From Balneolaceae bacterium (lineage in GTDB: Bacteria > Bacteroidota > Rhodothermia > Balneolales > Balneolaceae), in the NCBI GenBank assembly GCA_007134665.1, contig SLKH01000089.1, positions 1 through 14,517 on the forward strand: a stretch of 14,517 nt of DNA. Reading direction: 5' to 3'. The stretch's first letter is position 1; the number at the start of each line of letters is the position of its first letter. Made by a program: the position numbers and the translations under genes. Of this stretch, positions 1-6,990 are shown one piece after another. The notes under the pieces are model-generated. The model was not told the origin of the DNA. It saw only the letters and a program-made list of their open reading frames with translations, and did no database searches.

Positions 1-1564
1 CCAGATCAGGGCTGACTCTTTCAATTATAAAATAATCTGAACCCGCATTATAAACCTGCTGGGTTCCGAATGGGTGAAATGCCGGTTCCTGTTGCCGGAT
101 ATTCAATAACTCACGAAACCTATTAAATATATATGACGAAGCTGAATCTTTCCGTTCAAGCTCATTCAGAAGTTCATTATATTCCCACTTTTTACGGTTT
201 ATCGTACGATACCTGCCGGTTTTTAAAACTCCCTTTACGTTATTTTGAGTACCTGTAAGATTATGGATATAGATCCCCGGCACACCCTGAAGGCTTAGCA
301 TAATGACCTGAGAGCAGAGGTATCGCCTTACATGCAGTTCCTCAGTGCCGTTTCTTGTTGCAAATGCATCAAAATAAGTGATGTTAAGTTCGTACGGGCT
401 AAGGCTTTTATCCGGATTCTCTTTATAGGAAACAAACCCACCCCGGTCATGCACACCTTCTACAAGTTCATTAAATTCATCTTCCGGGATCAGGCCTTCC
501 AGTGGCCTCATTCCTATACCATCATGCGAAGAAGTAAAATTAAAATAGGTACATCCTTCCGGCAGCTCCTCTAATGATGATGCCCATTGGGTCAGATACG
601 AGCCGTTCTCCGTCATGATCGCATGGAGCAGAAGTGGCGGCAAACTGAACTGATATACCATATGTGCTTCATCTCCATCTCCGAAGTAACTGATATTTTC
701 CTGGTGAGGTACATTTGTTTCCGTAATTAAGGTCACCTCAGGCATATAAATATCTACAAGTGTCCGAAACAGTTTAATAATCTCATGAGTTTGTGGCAGA
801 TGAATACAATTGGTACCGATCTCTTTCCAGATAAATGCCACCGCATCCATCCTTATCACATCAAGTCCCCTGCTGACGTAAAAGAAAAAGATATCCAGGA
901 ATTCAAACAGCACCTCCGGATTTTTAAAATTAAGATCCTTTTGATCGTGACTGAAAGTGGTCCAGATCAGTTTTTTCCCTTCAGCAGTTTCAACTTGTGT
1001 CAGGAGAGGTGAGCTGCGAGGCCTGGTTACACCCGACAAATCCGCGTCGGGATCCACTTCAATAAAATAATCCTTGTAAGGCTCCTTCCCTCTCAGGTAG
1101 TATTGAAACCATTTACTATGACGAGAAATATGATTGATGACGAGATCACCCATCAAACGGAAATCTTCTGACATCTTCTTAATGTTTTCCCAGCTTCCAT
1201 ATTCCTCGTGCACTCTTCTATAATCGATCACAGAGAAACCATCGTCTGATGAACTTGGAAAAAATGGTAAAATATGGACCGTAGAGATTTGATCCTTCAA
1301 ATATTCTTTTAAAAACTGATGCTGTCTGGCGAGGGGGGATCTGCTCTCATCTATGTCACAAGAAATCATATCTGCGTATGTAATCAGTATATGATCCTTG
1401 TGAGTCCAGTTCTCTTCAACAGGCTTGAACTCCTGTTCTCTTAATCCGTATTTATCAAGCAGTGCCTGAAGCCGTTCAATAAATACTGTTACATCTTTTC
1501 TGCTATAAATATTCCTGAAGTGATCTTCGCACTTGCTATTAAGTTCCGTCTTCGTAGTGTCCAC
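1..1564 (-). CDS. GH13_18 sugar phosphorylase (sucrose/glucosylglycerate phosphorylase-like), C-terminus cut by window edge
   Basis: The frame is open from a GTG at 1564-1562 to the window edge, giving 521 codons. An in-frame TAG lies directly before the GTG, and the next in-frame ATG falls inside the conserved ITYADM segment, so GTG is the only sensible start. Family landmarks in order are ITYADM (61-66), HILPFFPSSSDDGF (97-110), VINHISRHS (142-150), the nucleophile Asp240 in RMDAVAF, the acid/base Glu282 in ITETN and the stabilising Asp348 in SSHDGIG. GH13 subfamily 18 enzymes split sucrose or related alpha-glucosides with phosphate to glucose-1-phosphate in the cytoplasm. The segments GVPGIYIHNL (427-436) and RTINRKKW (453-460) look more like the YcjM/glucosylglycerate phosphorylase branch than classical sucrose phosphorylase. 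That substrate reading rests on memory of the family and is not proven. Roughly 40-60 C-terminal residues should lie outside the window. There is no clear ribosome binding site. Confidence 0.9.
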   Translation of the reverse strand, partial: MDTTKTELNSKCEDHFRNIYSRKDVTVFIERLQALLDKYGLREQEFKPVEENWTHKDHILITYADMISCDIDESRSPLARQHQFLKEYLKDQISTVHILPFFPSSSDDGFSVIDYRRVHEEYGSWENIKKMSEDFRLMGDLVINHISRHSKWFQYYLRGKEPYKDYFIEVDPDADLSGVTRPRSSPLLTQVETAEGKKLIWTTFSHDQKDLNFKNPEVLFEFLDIFFFYVSRGLDVIRMDAVAFIWKEIGTNCIHLPQTHEIIKLFRTLVDIYMPEVTLITETNVPHQENISYFGDGDEAHMVYQFSLPPLLLHAIMTENGSYLTQWASSLEELPEGCTYFNFTSSHDGIGMRPLEGLIPEDEFNELVEGVHDRGGFVSYKENPDKSLSPYELNITYFDAFATRNGTEELHVRRYLCSQVIMLSLQGVPGIYIHNLTGTQNNVKGVLKTGRYRTINRKKWEYNELLNELERKDSASSYIFNRFRELLNIRQQEPAFHPFGTQQVYNAGSDYFIIERVSPDL

Positions 1565-1582
1565 CTATACTTTGGTTGAATT

Positions 1583-1596
1583 TATCAACGTTGATA
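1583..1596. promoter_or_regulatory. Perfect 14-bp palindrome, LacI-family-operator-like
   Basis: TATCAACGTTGATA is its own reverse complement and has the central CG typical of LacI/GalR-family operators. It lies 18 bases upstream of the phosphorylase GTG and about 150 bases before the divergent activator gene. The related ycjM cluster of E. coli is controlled by the LacI-type regulator YcjW, so control of a GH13_18 gene by such a factor is plausible. No LacI-family gene lies in this window, so the regulator is not identified. Confidence 0.55.
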
Positions 1597-1715
1597 GTTT
1601 TCCTTAAAACAAAGAAGAATTTTTAAATATGTAAAGTCTTAAAACGGCAACGGTGTTGAATCCCCAGAAAAGAATTATTCAATTAAATTGAAGTTACACC
1701 CCAATACTTGTTAAA

Positions 1716-1733
1716 TTGTCATATTGTCAGACA
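1716..1733. repeat. Short TTGTCA direct repeat plus TGTC-A-GACA inverted repeat upstream of the activator gene
   Basis: TTGTCA occurs at 1716-1721 and again at 1724-1729. The second copy runs into GACA, forming the small inverted repeat TGTC-A-GACA (1725-1733). It ends 13 bases before the ATG at 1747, so it may lie in the leader or promoter of the sigma-54 activator gene. The repeat is short and could be chance. The rest of the 1565-1746 intergenic stretch shows only AT-rich sequence besides the palindrome near 1590. Confidence 0.25.
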
Positions 1734-1746
1734 TTCAAAGAATACT

Positions 1747-3024
1747 ATGGATAGAGAAGTTTTTCAGGAACGATTTGGGATACTTGGCGAATCCGCCGCG
1801 ATCCGGCAGGTCATCGATAAAATTGTACAGGTAGCTAAAACAGATATTACAGTACTCATGCAGGGTGAAAGTGGTGTTGGAAAGGATGTAACGGCTCGGG
1901 CGATCCATGCACTTAGTGATCGTAAGCACCATGACCTGGTGATCGTGAATTGTGGAGCTATCCCTGAAGGGATTATAGAAAGTGAACTATTTGGCCACGA
2001 AAAAGGAGCTTATACCGGCGCACATGAAGCCCGGAAAGGATATTTTGAAAAAGCTGATAACGGTACAATCTTTCTTGACGAAATCGGAGATACCCCTAAA
2101 AATGTTCAGGTAAAATTACTGCGTGTTCTTGAATCCGGTGAATTTTTCCGGGTCGGCTCCAGTAAAATGAGTACAACTGATGCTCGTGTCATTGCTGCAA
2201 CCAACCAGGACCTGTGGAAACTGGTTGAAGAAGGCACTTTTAGGGAAGATCTCTATTACAGGCTCGATACGGTTAAAATCAAATTACCACCACTGCGCGA
2301 CCGAAAGGAAGATATCATCCCTATTTTCAGAAGTTTTGTAAGTGAATTCTCCGCCAAGTACGATTCCGTTTTCCGCGGATTTTCCGAAGACGCAGAAGAA
2401 CTTCTGGTTTCTTATCGATGGCCGGGGAATATACGGGAACTTCGAAATGTTGCCGAACAGCTCGTGGTGCTGGAGAAATCTCAGTTTGTTGATAAGGAGA
2501 CCCTACAAAAATACCTGAAAGGACGACAGCGTGAAGGCCTGACAGATAACCTCCCGGTTGTTTCCGGTACACGTGGAGATGATTCTGAAGGCGATTTCGC
2601 CTCCGGTGACGGTGCTGACAGGGAATTAATTTACAGGGCCTTGCTGGAGCTTCAAAATGATATGGGAGATCTCAAGAAGATGCTGGCCAAATTTTTATAC
2701 AGCACCTTTTCCAGTAAAGAAATCAGGGCACTTCCACCTGCAATTCAGAGAAATATTGACCCGAATGATGTCAACAGCACGATGTATGGCGATTTTCGAC
2801 CGGCCGGAAGGCAGAACGAGGAGGAATTTGAGGAGAACCGGTCAAAAAATGACTTTGAGCAGTTTTTTGAAAATCAAAGGATTCCCTCTATTGAGGAAAC
2901 TGAAAAGTTTCTGATTGAACAGGCTCTCAAACGGTTTGAGGGAAACAGAAGAAAAGCTTCCGAGACACTTGGAATCAGTGAACGAACGTTATACAGGAAA
3001 CTGGATCAATATGACCTGGCGTAA
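1747..3024 (+). CDS. Sigma-54-dependent enhancer-binding protein without receiver domain (AAA+ plus Fis-type HTH)
   Basis: This 425-residue protein activates RNA polymerase carrying sigma-54 by ATP hydrolysis. The AAA+ domain starts almost at the N-terminus: Walker A GESGVGKD (40-47), the sigma-54 contact loop GAYTGA (87-92, Tyr for the usual Phe), Walker B TIFLDE (107-112) and the arginine region FREDLYYRLD. A poorly conserved, acidic linker of over 100 residues follows. The last about 40 residues form a Fis-type helix-turn-helix (EGNRRKASETLGISERTLYRKL region). There is no response-regulator or GAF domain, so activity must be set by a partner, as in PspF, or by expression level. I chose ATG 1747. 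An in-frame TTG at 1708 would add 13 residues that do not look like the family. Its 3' end overlaps lptE by 14 bp, implying co-transcription. Activator-lptE adjacency is, from memory, a recurring Bacteroidota arrangement. Target promoters are unknown. Confidence 0.93.
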   Translation: MDREVFQERFGILGESAAIRQVIDKIVQVAKTDITVLMQGESGVGKDVTARAIHALSDRKHHDLVIVNCGAIPEGIIESELFGHEKGAYTGAHEARKGYFEKADNGTIFLDEIGDTPKNVQVKLLRVLESGEFFRVGSSKMSTTDARVIAATNQDLWKLVEEGTFREDLYYRLDTVKIKLPPLRDRKEDIIPIFRSFVSEFSAKYDSVFRGFSEDAEELLVSYRWPGNIRELRNVAEQLVVLEKSQFVDKETLQKYLKGRQREGLTDNLPVVSGTRGDDSEGDFASGDGADRELIYRALLELQNDMGDLKKMLAKFLYSTFSSKEIRALPPAIQRNIDPNDVNSTMYGDFRPAGRQNEEEFEENRSKNDFEQFFENQRIPSIEETEKFLIEQALKRFEGNRRKASETLGISERTLYRKLDQYDLA

Positions 3025-3532
3025 TTTCATATCCAAAATGTTTCTTTTTATTGCTATAGTACTGTTAACCGCCGGATGTTTTCAGTATAGTTTTACAGGT
3101 ACGTCAATTCCATCTGATGTCAACACAGTTTATATCCCCTTCTTTGACGACCGTTCAGGAGGCGGGCTGGGTGATGTAAATGACCGCCTCAATCGATCCC
3201 TGATAAACCGTTTTGTCAATCAGAGCAGACTATCTCTCTCCAATAGTGAAGAAGGGGCAGATGCTATCATCCAGGGAACAATTCAATCGTACCAGAACAG
3301 GCCTTTCAGTGTTGGTGGTGATGAACGTGCAAATCTGAACCAGGTCACCATATCTGTCAGGGCTTCCTTTAAGTATGCCCGGGATGACAGCCCGTTATGG
3401 GAAAAAAACTTTTCAGGTTCAGGAACATACGATGTGATTGCAAACCCGGTTGAAGGTGAAGTTGCAGCAGCGGAACAGGCACTACAGCAAATTGCCAATA
3501 ATATGTTCAATGATGCCGTAAGCAACTGGTAA
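3011..3532 (+). CDS. lptE: LptE-family LPS-assembly lipoprotein
   Basis: This 173-residue lipoprotein is predicted to sit in the outer membrane with LptD and help deliver LPS to the cell surface. The N-terminus is a lipoprotein signal peptide: basic residues Arg4 and Lys9, a hydrophobic core and the lipobox LTAGC with Cys23. The mature part begins FQYSFTGTSIP and contains VNTVYIPFFDD (about residues 37-47), typical of the Bacteroidota LptE group, then an Asn/Gln-rich alternating pattern ending in a helix (AAEQALQQIANNMFNDAV). The length matches the family. ATG 3011 lies inside the end of the upstream activator gene. ATG 3038 (codon 10) would leave a shorter signal peptide with no basic residue and is less likely. 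The family call rests on the combination of signal peptide, sequence pattern and neighbour. Confidence 0.8.
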   Translation: MTWRNFISKMFLFIAIVLLTAGCFQYSFTGTSIPSDVNTVYIPFFDDRSGGGLGDVNDRLNRSLINRFVNQSRLSLSNSEEGADAIIQGTIQSYQNRPFSVGGDERANLNQVTISVRASFKYARDDSPLWEKNFSGSGTYDVIANPVEGEVAAAEQALQQIANNMFNDAVSNW

Positions 3533-3625
3533 AACCCTTGTTTGTTCACAGTGAAAAAAATATCACTATGAATACAGATTCTTTTTGTTTTTTATTGGAT
3601 TCACTGATAGATTTTGCCTCCCCAA

Positions 3626-4261
3626 ATGAAAGTAAATCCAGCTCATATACCGCAATCTCTGAGGTCCTATCTGGCACACTTCCAGGAGAACCCTGACAAT
3701 ACTATTAAAAAGCTGGAAGCACATGTTAGAAAACGGGGAGCTGATGCTGTAGGATATTATTTACTTTCCTGGTTTTATCATTATAACGGTGATTCGGAAA
3801 ATGCAGTAAAAGCTGCATGGAAGGCAAAAATATATGCTCCCGGCAGCCCTGCCATGGATCTGCTTCACTATTATATGCAGCACCCAAAAAAATTTAAAGC
3901 CTGGAAACCTGTCAAACAGGCTGTTAAACCTGATATGGCAGAAAATAATCAGGGGAAAGCACACCCGATAGCCGATCTTGACTCGCTGATTGAAAAACTG
4001 TCAGCCATTGAAACCAAAAGGATCACCTTCGATCTCAACAGTGAAGACGGGCCGGACCTGAGTGAGGAGTCATCCAGAGTCGATGATATCGTTACAGATA
4101 CACTGGCAGAAATTCATGAGAAGCAGGGGAATATGGAAGCTGCTATTAAAACCTATCAGAAATTAATGCATCTGCATACTCACAAAAAAGGATTTTATAA
4201 AAAGCAGATTGAGAGACTGGAAGCAGAAATTGAAAGTGCAAGGGAAAAAAGTGGTGAATAG
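3626..4261 (+). CDS. TPR-containing protein of unknown function, downstream of lptE
   Basis: This 211-residue soluble protein has no signal peptide or membrane segment. One TPR-like helix pair lies around residues 41-74 (GYYLLSWFYHYNGDSENAV). A second is near the C-terminus at about 155-190, with the pattern TLAEIHEKQGNMEAAIKTYQKL, then a charged helix. That C-terminal pattern (TLA-I-QG--AAI-TY-KL) recurs, from memory, in small TPR proteins next to lptE in Bacteroidota. The middle, 95-150, is charged and probably disordered. I chose ATG 3626. A TTG at 3614 would add four residues. The gene follows lptE after 93 bases and is probably in the same unit. TPR proteins bind other proteins, and the partner here is not known. 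It could support envelope assembly, but that is guesswork. Confidence 0.75.
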   Translation: MKVNPAHIPQSLRSYLAHFQENPDNTIKKLEAHVRKRGADAVGYYLLSWFYHYNGDSENAVKAAWKAKIYAPGSPAMDLLHYYMQHPKKFKAWKPVKQAVKPDMAENNQGKAHPIADLDSLIEKLSAIETKRITFDLNSEDGPDLSEESSRVDDIVTDTLAEIHEKQGNMEAAIKTYQKLMHLHTHKKGFYKKQIERLEAEIESAREKSGE

Positions 4262-4281
4262 AAATTGATTGCTTCAGCTTT

Positions 4282-4300
4282 TGCTTTGAAAAAGCATTTT
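4282..4300 (+). terminator. Weak intrinsic terminator after the activator-lptE-TPR unit
   Basis: TGCTTT (4282-4287) pairs perfectly with AAAGCA (4291-4296) across a three-base loop and is followed by TTTT. It lies in the 46-base gap between two convergent genes, where a terminator is expected. The stem is short and AT-rich, so it may be inefficient. An overlapping alternative stem GCTTTT/AAAAGC (4277-4282 with 4290-4295) is also possible. Confidence 0.45.
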
Positions 4301-4307
4301 ACAACAT

Positions 4308-4946
4308 TCAGTCTTCAACTGATTTAACAAACCCGTTATTTTTTTTCTCATATCCGATCGTCGTTGATGGCCCGTGTCCCGGATAGACTTTCGTATCATC
4401 TGGTAAACGATAAAGCTTATCTCTGATCGAACGGCTTAACACATCAAAATCCCCTTTATATAAATCGGTGCGGCCGATGTTCTCCCGGAATAATGCGTCT
4501 CCGGCTATCACAAAACCATCCTCAGGAAAATATAGTGAGACGTGATCAGGTGAATGGCCCGGGGTATAGAGCACATCCATGGAAAAAAGGCCTATCTGAA
4601 ACCTCTCCTGTTCCCCGAGATGTTCAGGAATAAAACTAAATCCACCAGCCCGGATTCCAAACATAGCTGATTGAGATTCAAAGTTATTCCATAGATACAG
4701 GTCTGAATGATTCAGGTAAACCGGCACTTCATATTTTTGCAGTACCTGGTTTAACCCCAAAACATGATCGACATGTGCGTGAGTCAGCAAGACACCAATC
4801 AATTTGAAATTTCCAAGTGCCTTTTCCATAGCAGCCATTTCACTTCTGTTCGTAAACCCGGGATCAATCAATATTGCTTCATCACGGTTTAACAGTAGAT
4901 AGGTATTTTCTGCAAAAGGGCCGACAGTAAAGATTTCTAATTTCAT
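4308..4946 (-). CDS. MBL-fold metallo-hydrolase, YcbL/glyoxalase II-like
   Basis: This 212-residue cytoplasmic zinc hydrolase has a complete metallo-beta-lactamase metal site: THAHVDH (55-61), His131 in TPGHSPDH, Asp150 in AGDALF and His191 in YPGHGPSTTIGYE. The start MKLEIFTVGPFAENTYLL is typical of the YcbL group, and the length matches. The group is annotated as hydroxyacylglutathione hydrolase-like, and several members are active on glutathione thioesters, but the substrate in this organism is unknown. I chose ATG 4946. An upstream in-frame ATG at 4991 would add 15 residues encoded inside the terminator hairpin of the preceding gene and is rejected. With this start only 17 bases separate the terminator T-run from the ATG, which raises the question of how the gene is transcribed. 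The gene is convergent with the TPR gene. Confidence 0.88.
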   Translation of the reverse strand: MKLEIFTVGPFAENTYLLLNRDEAILIDPGFTNRSEMAAMEKALGNFKLIGVLLTHAHVDHVLGLNQVLQKYEVPVYLNHSDLYLWNNFESQSAMFGIRAGGFSFIPEHLGEQERFQIGLFSMDVLYTPGHSPDHVSLYFPEDGFVIAGDALFRENIGRTDLYKGDFDVLSRSIRDKLYRLPDDTKVYPGHGPSTTIGYEKKNNGFVKSVED

Positions 4947-4963
4947 TTCATTCAAATCAGGAT

Positions 4964-4998
4964 AAAAAAAAAGATGCAATGACAAAGCCATTGCACCC
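4964..4998 (-). terminator. Intrinsic terminator behind the L31 gene
   Basis: Read on the minus strand, TGCAATG (4995-4989) pairs perfectly with CATTGCA (4981-4975) around a seven-base loop. A run of nine T (4972-4964) follows after two bases. It begins 38 bases after the L31 stop codon. This is the best-formed terminator in the window. It lies just before the ATG of the next gene in the same direction (4946). Confidence 0.85.
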
Positions 4999-5032
4999 TT
5001 TAAAACTGTCTGATAATAATGTAATAATTACC

Positions 5033-5245
5033 TTACTTCTTACCGTACCTCTTGTTGAATCTGTCGATCTGGCCGGCTTTCTTCTTAAACGACTGATCGG
5101 CATTATAAAAAGGGTGATTTTTTGAGTCCACCTCACTTTTATAAACCCCGTCTTTAGTGTCTATGGTACTTCGGGTTGTAAACTCCGTACCATCGCTCAT
5201 TATTACTTTAATTTCTTTGTAATCCGGGTGAATATCTTTCTTCAT
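5033..5245 (-). CDS. rpmE: 50S ribosomal protein L31, cysteine-free form
   Basis: This 70-residue protein of the large ribosomal subunit is recognised by its start MKKDIHP(D/E)Y, the central RSTI (25-28), NHPFY (43-47) and the ending GQIDRFNKRYGKK. The length equals that of standard L31. It has no cysteine at all. The zinc-binding pairs of the C+ form are replaced, so this is a zinc-independent (C-) L31. I chose ATG 5245, which gives the canonical N-terminus. The ATG at 5314 would add 23 residues unlike the family. A purine stretch (GAAAGGCAAAAG) lies upstream but is not a clear Shine-Dalgarno. The gene follows the AAA+ ATPase gene in the same direction after 116 bases and ends in a strong terminator. 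Confidence 0.92.
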   Translation of the reverse strand: MKKDIHPDYKEIKVIMSDGTEFTTRSTIDTKDGVYKSEVDSKNHPFYNADQSFKKKAGQIDRFNKRYGKK

Positions 5246-5361
5246 GGTTCTTTTGCCTTTCAATTTGCACTTTTCAAAGACTTTTAAAATAAGAGTATTT
5301 CTGACAGAATGCAATCATAGGTGAATGAAGCGGCCTGCCATCGCAACTACAAACCAACAAA

Positions 5362-6867
5362 TCAGTTCATCCCCCTGAATTCATCAAAATCATCGTCATC
5401 ATCATCTTCAAAGTCTCCCATTCCGCCAAGCATACTTCCGAGCATATCACTGAAACTTCTCTCCTGGTCCAAATCTTCTTTACCAAGCATTGAATTTTGA
5501 TGAAGTGCTTCAAGTACCAGGTCCATCAACACATATGTAAACTCACCTTTTGTATCGGTATGCTTTTTAACAATTTTCGACAATCCTGAAATTTTTCCAA
5601 GTGATTTTCTGTAGTCATCTTCATTGATGGTATCCGGCAGAATGACCTCATTGCCATTTTTAAACCAATTTATGATTTCGAAATATGGATTTTCTTCCTC
5701 TTTTTTTCTTTGCGGATCCGGGAATATCCGCCGAAACACTTTATTGACTGCTTTTCCGATAATGTGTTTGGCAACATTTATTGCTCCTTCCTGCTCACCT
5801 TCATAGACGAGTTCCATTTTTCCTGTCAATGCCGGTACCATATGAAATAGATCTGAGACCCTGATGATTGCCAGGTTTTCATTATTCATCAGTGCACGGC
5901 GTTCAGCGGCTGAATATACCTGTTCCATCGCCGTTATCGTCATCCTCGTTGAAACTCCACTTTTTTGATCAACATACTCACTCTCCCTGGCATCAAATGC
6001 CACCTGTTCGATAATTTCCCGGTACAATGGATGAATTTTTACTTCCATAGAGCCGTTTCTGTCAAAATCTGCTTCCTGCCGGGTTATTGCCATTCCTGCG
6101 GCGATATCTTTCGGATAGTGTGTAATGATTTGAGTATCAATCCGGTCTTTTAGCGGTGTGATAATATTCCCCCGATTGGTATAATCTTCAGGATTTGCGG
6201 AAAAAGCCATAAAAAGATCAAGTGGTATCCGGATATTAAACCCGCGAATCTGGATATCCCTCTCCTGCATAATATTCAACAATGCAACCTGAATTCGGGG
6301 CTGCAGGTCCGGCAGTTCGTTTATTACAAAAATACCTCTGTTTGTCCTGGGTACAAGGCCGTAATTGATAACATTCTCATCAGCCAAAGCAAGTTTTTGA
6401 GCAGCGGCTTTAATCGGGTCTATATCACCGATAAGATCGGCTACCGTCGTATCCGGAGTTGCCAGTTTCTCACCATACCTGTAATCCCGGTGAAGCCAAT
6501 TTAAAGGTGTATCATCCCCTCTCTCTTCAATCAGGTCTTTCGCATATCTTGAAACAGGCTGGAGCGGGTCGTCATTGATTTCAGATCCTTCGATAACCGG
6601 AATATATTCATCCAGGTATTGTACAAGCATTCTCAGAATCCTGGTTTTTGCCTGGCCTCTTAATCCCAGTAGTATCAGGTCATGCCTGGCTAATAGTGCA
6701 TGCTGAAGCTGAGGGATCACAGTTTTTTCATATCCGATGATTCCCGGGAAAAGATCCTCACCCTTCTTCATTTTATCAATGAGGTTCTGTCGGATCTCTT
6801 CTTTTACAGTTCTGGATTTCCAGCCACTTTTTTTTAGTTCACCAAGAGTTTTTACCTGCTTTTGCAT
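5362..6867 (-). CDS. MoxR/magnesium-chelatase-type AAA+ ATPase
   Basis: This 501-residue cytoplasmic ATPase has Walker A GLRGQAKT (68-75), a Walker B-type strand IFVINE (179-184) and a sensor-1 region with FSANPEDYTNRG. The segments NELPDLQPRIQVALLNIMQERD and TPLKDR are typical of the chelatase-I/MoxR branch of AAA+ proteins. Walker B has Asn in place of the usual Asp. From memory this is normal in this roughly 500-residue subgroup. The C-terminus is very acidic, with six Asp in a row near residue 490, and glycine/methionine-rich before that. Such ATPases usually remodel or load metal into a partner with a von Willebrand A domain, often encoded next door. No VWA gene is present in this window. 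ATG 6867 is followed directly by family-like sequence. No function can be assigned beyond ATP-driven remodelling. Confidence 0.88.
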   Translation of the reverse strand: MQKQVKTLGELKKSGWKSRTVKEEIRQNLIDKMKKGEDLFPGIIGYEKTVIPQLQHALLARHDLILLGLRGQAKTRILRMLVQYLDEYIPVIEGSEINDDPLQPVSRYAKDLIEERGDDTPLNWLHRDYRYGEKLATPDTTVADLIGDIDPIKAAAQKLALADENVINYGLVPRTNRGIFVINELPDLQPRIQVALLNIMQERDIQIRGFNIRIPLDLFMAFSANPEDYTNRGNIITPLKDRIDTQIITHYPKDIAAGMAITRQEADFDRNGSMEVKIHPLYREIIEQVAFDARESEYVDQKSGVSTRMTITAMEQVYSAAERRALMNNENLAIIRVSDLFHMVPALTGKMELVYEGEQEGAINVAKHIIGKAVNKVFRRIFPDPQRKKEEENPYFEIINWFKNGNEVILPDTINEDDYRKSLGKISGLSKIVKKHTDTKGEFTYVLMDLVLEALHQNSMLGKEDLDQERSFSDMLGSMLGGMGDFEDDDDDDFDEFRGMN

Positions 6868-6923
6868 ACATATACCAGACTTTCGTGTTGATTAAATCTT
6901 AATATGAGGTTTCTGATCCTATT

Positions 6924-6947
6924 CCGGATGCCGGCCGGTTATCCGGC
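6924..6947. other. GC-rich element with two mutually exclusive hairpins
   Basis: CCGGAT (6924-6929) pairs with ATCCGG (6941-6946), and alternatively GCCGG (6934-6938) pairs with CCGGC (6943-6947) over a TTAT loop. The two stems share bases and cannot form together. The element lies in the 123-base gap between pabB and the AAA+ ATPase gene, both on the minus strand. There is no T-run on the minus-strand 3' side, so it is not a standard intrinsic terminator. It could be a transcript-end stem-loop or a protein site. Confidence 0.3.
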
Positions 6948-6990
6948 TGTTTTCAATATCTATTATAGTGTAACCGATTTTATTCGAGGT

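Noticed and set aside
332..1012. Two rightward open frames (332-574 and 785-1012)
   Set aside because: They lie antisense inside the phosphorylase gene, which has a full set of catalytic motifs in the leftward frame, and their products look like nothing known.
1708..1746. TTG start giving 13 more residues on the sigma-54 activator
   Set aside because: ATG 1747 is a better start codon and leaves a normal AAA+ N-terminus. The region also carries repeats more like a promoter or leader.
3550..3567. AGTGA/TCACT hairpin after lptE as a terminator
   Set aside because: The stem is only 5 bp with an 8-base loop and no T-run directly follows it.
3568..3696. Small open frame of about 42 codons starting at ATG 3568 before the TPR gene
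   Set aside because: It overlaps the TPR gene in another frame, has no ribosome binding site, and its product is not recognisable.
5246..5314. N-terminal extension of L31 from ATG 5314
   Set aside because: The canonical L31 start MKKDIHP begins at 5245. The extra 23 residues do not match the family.
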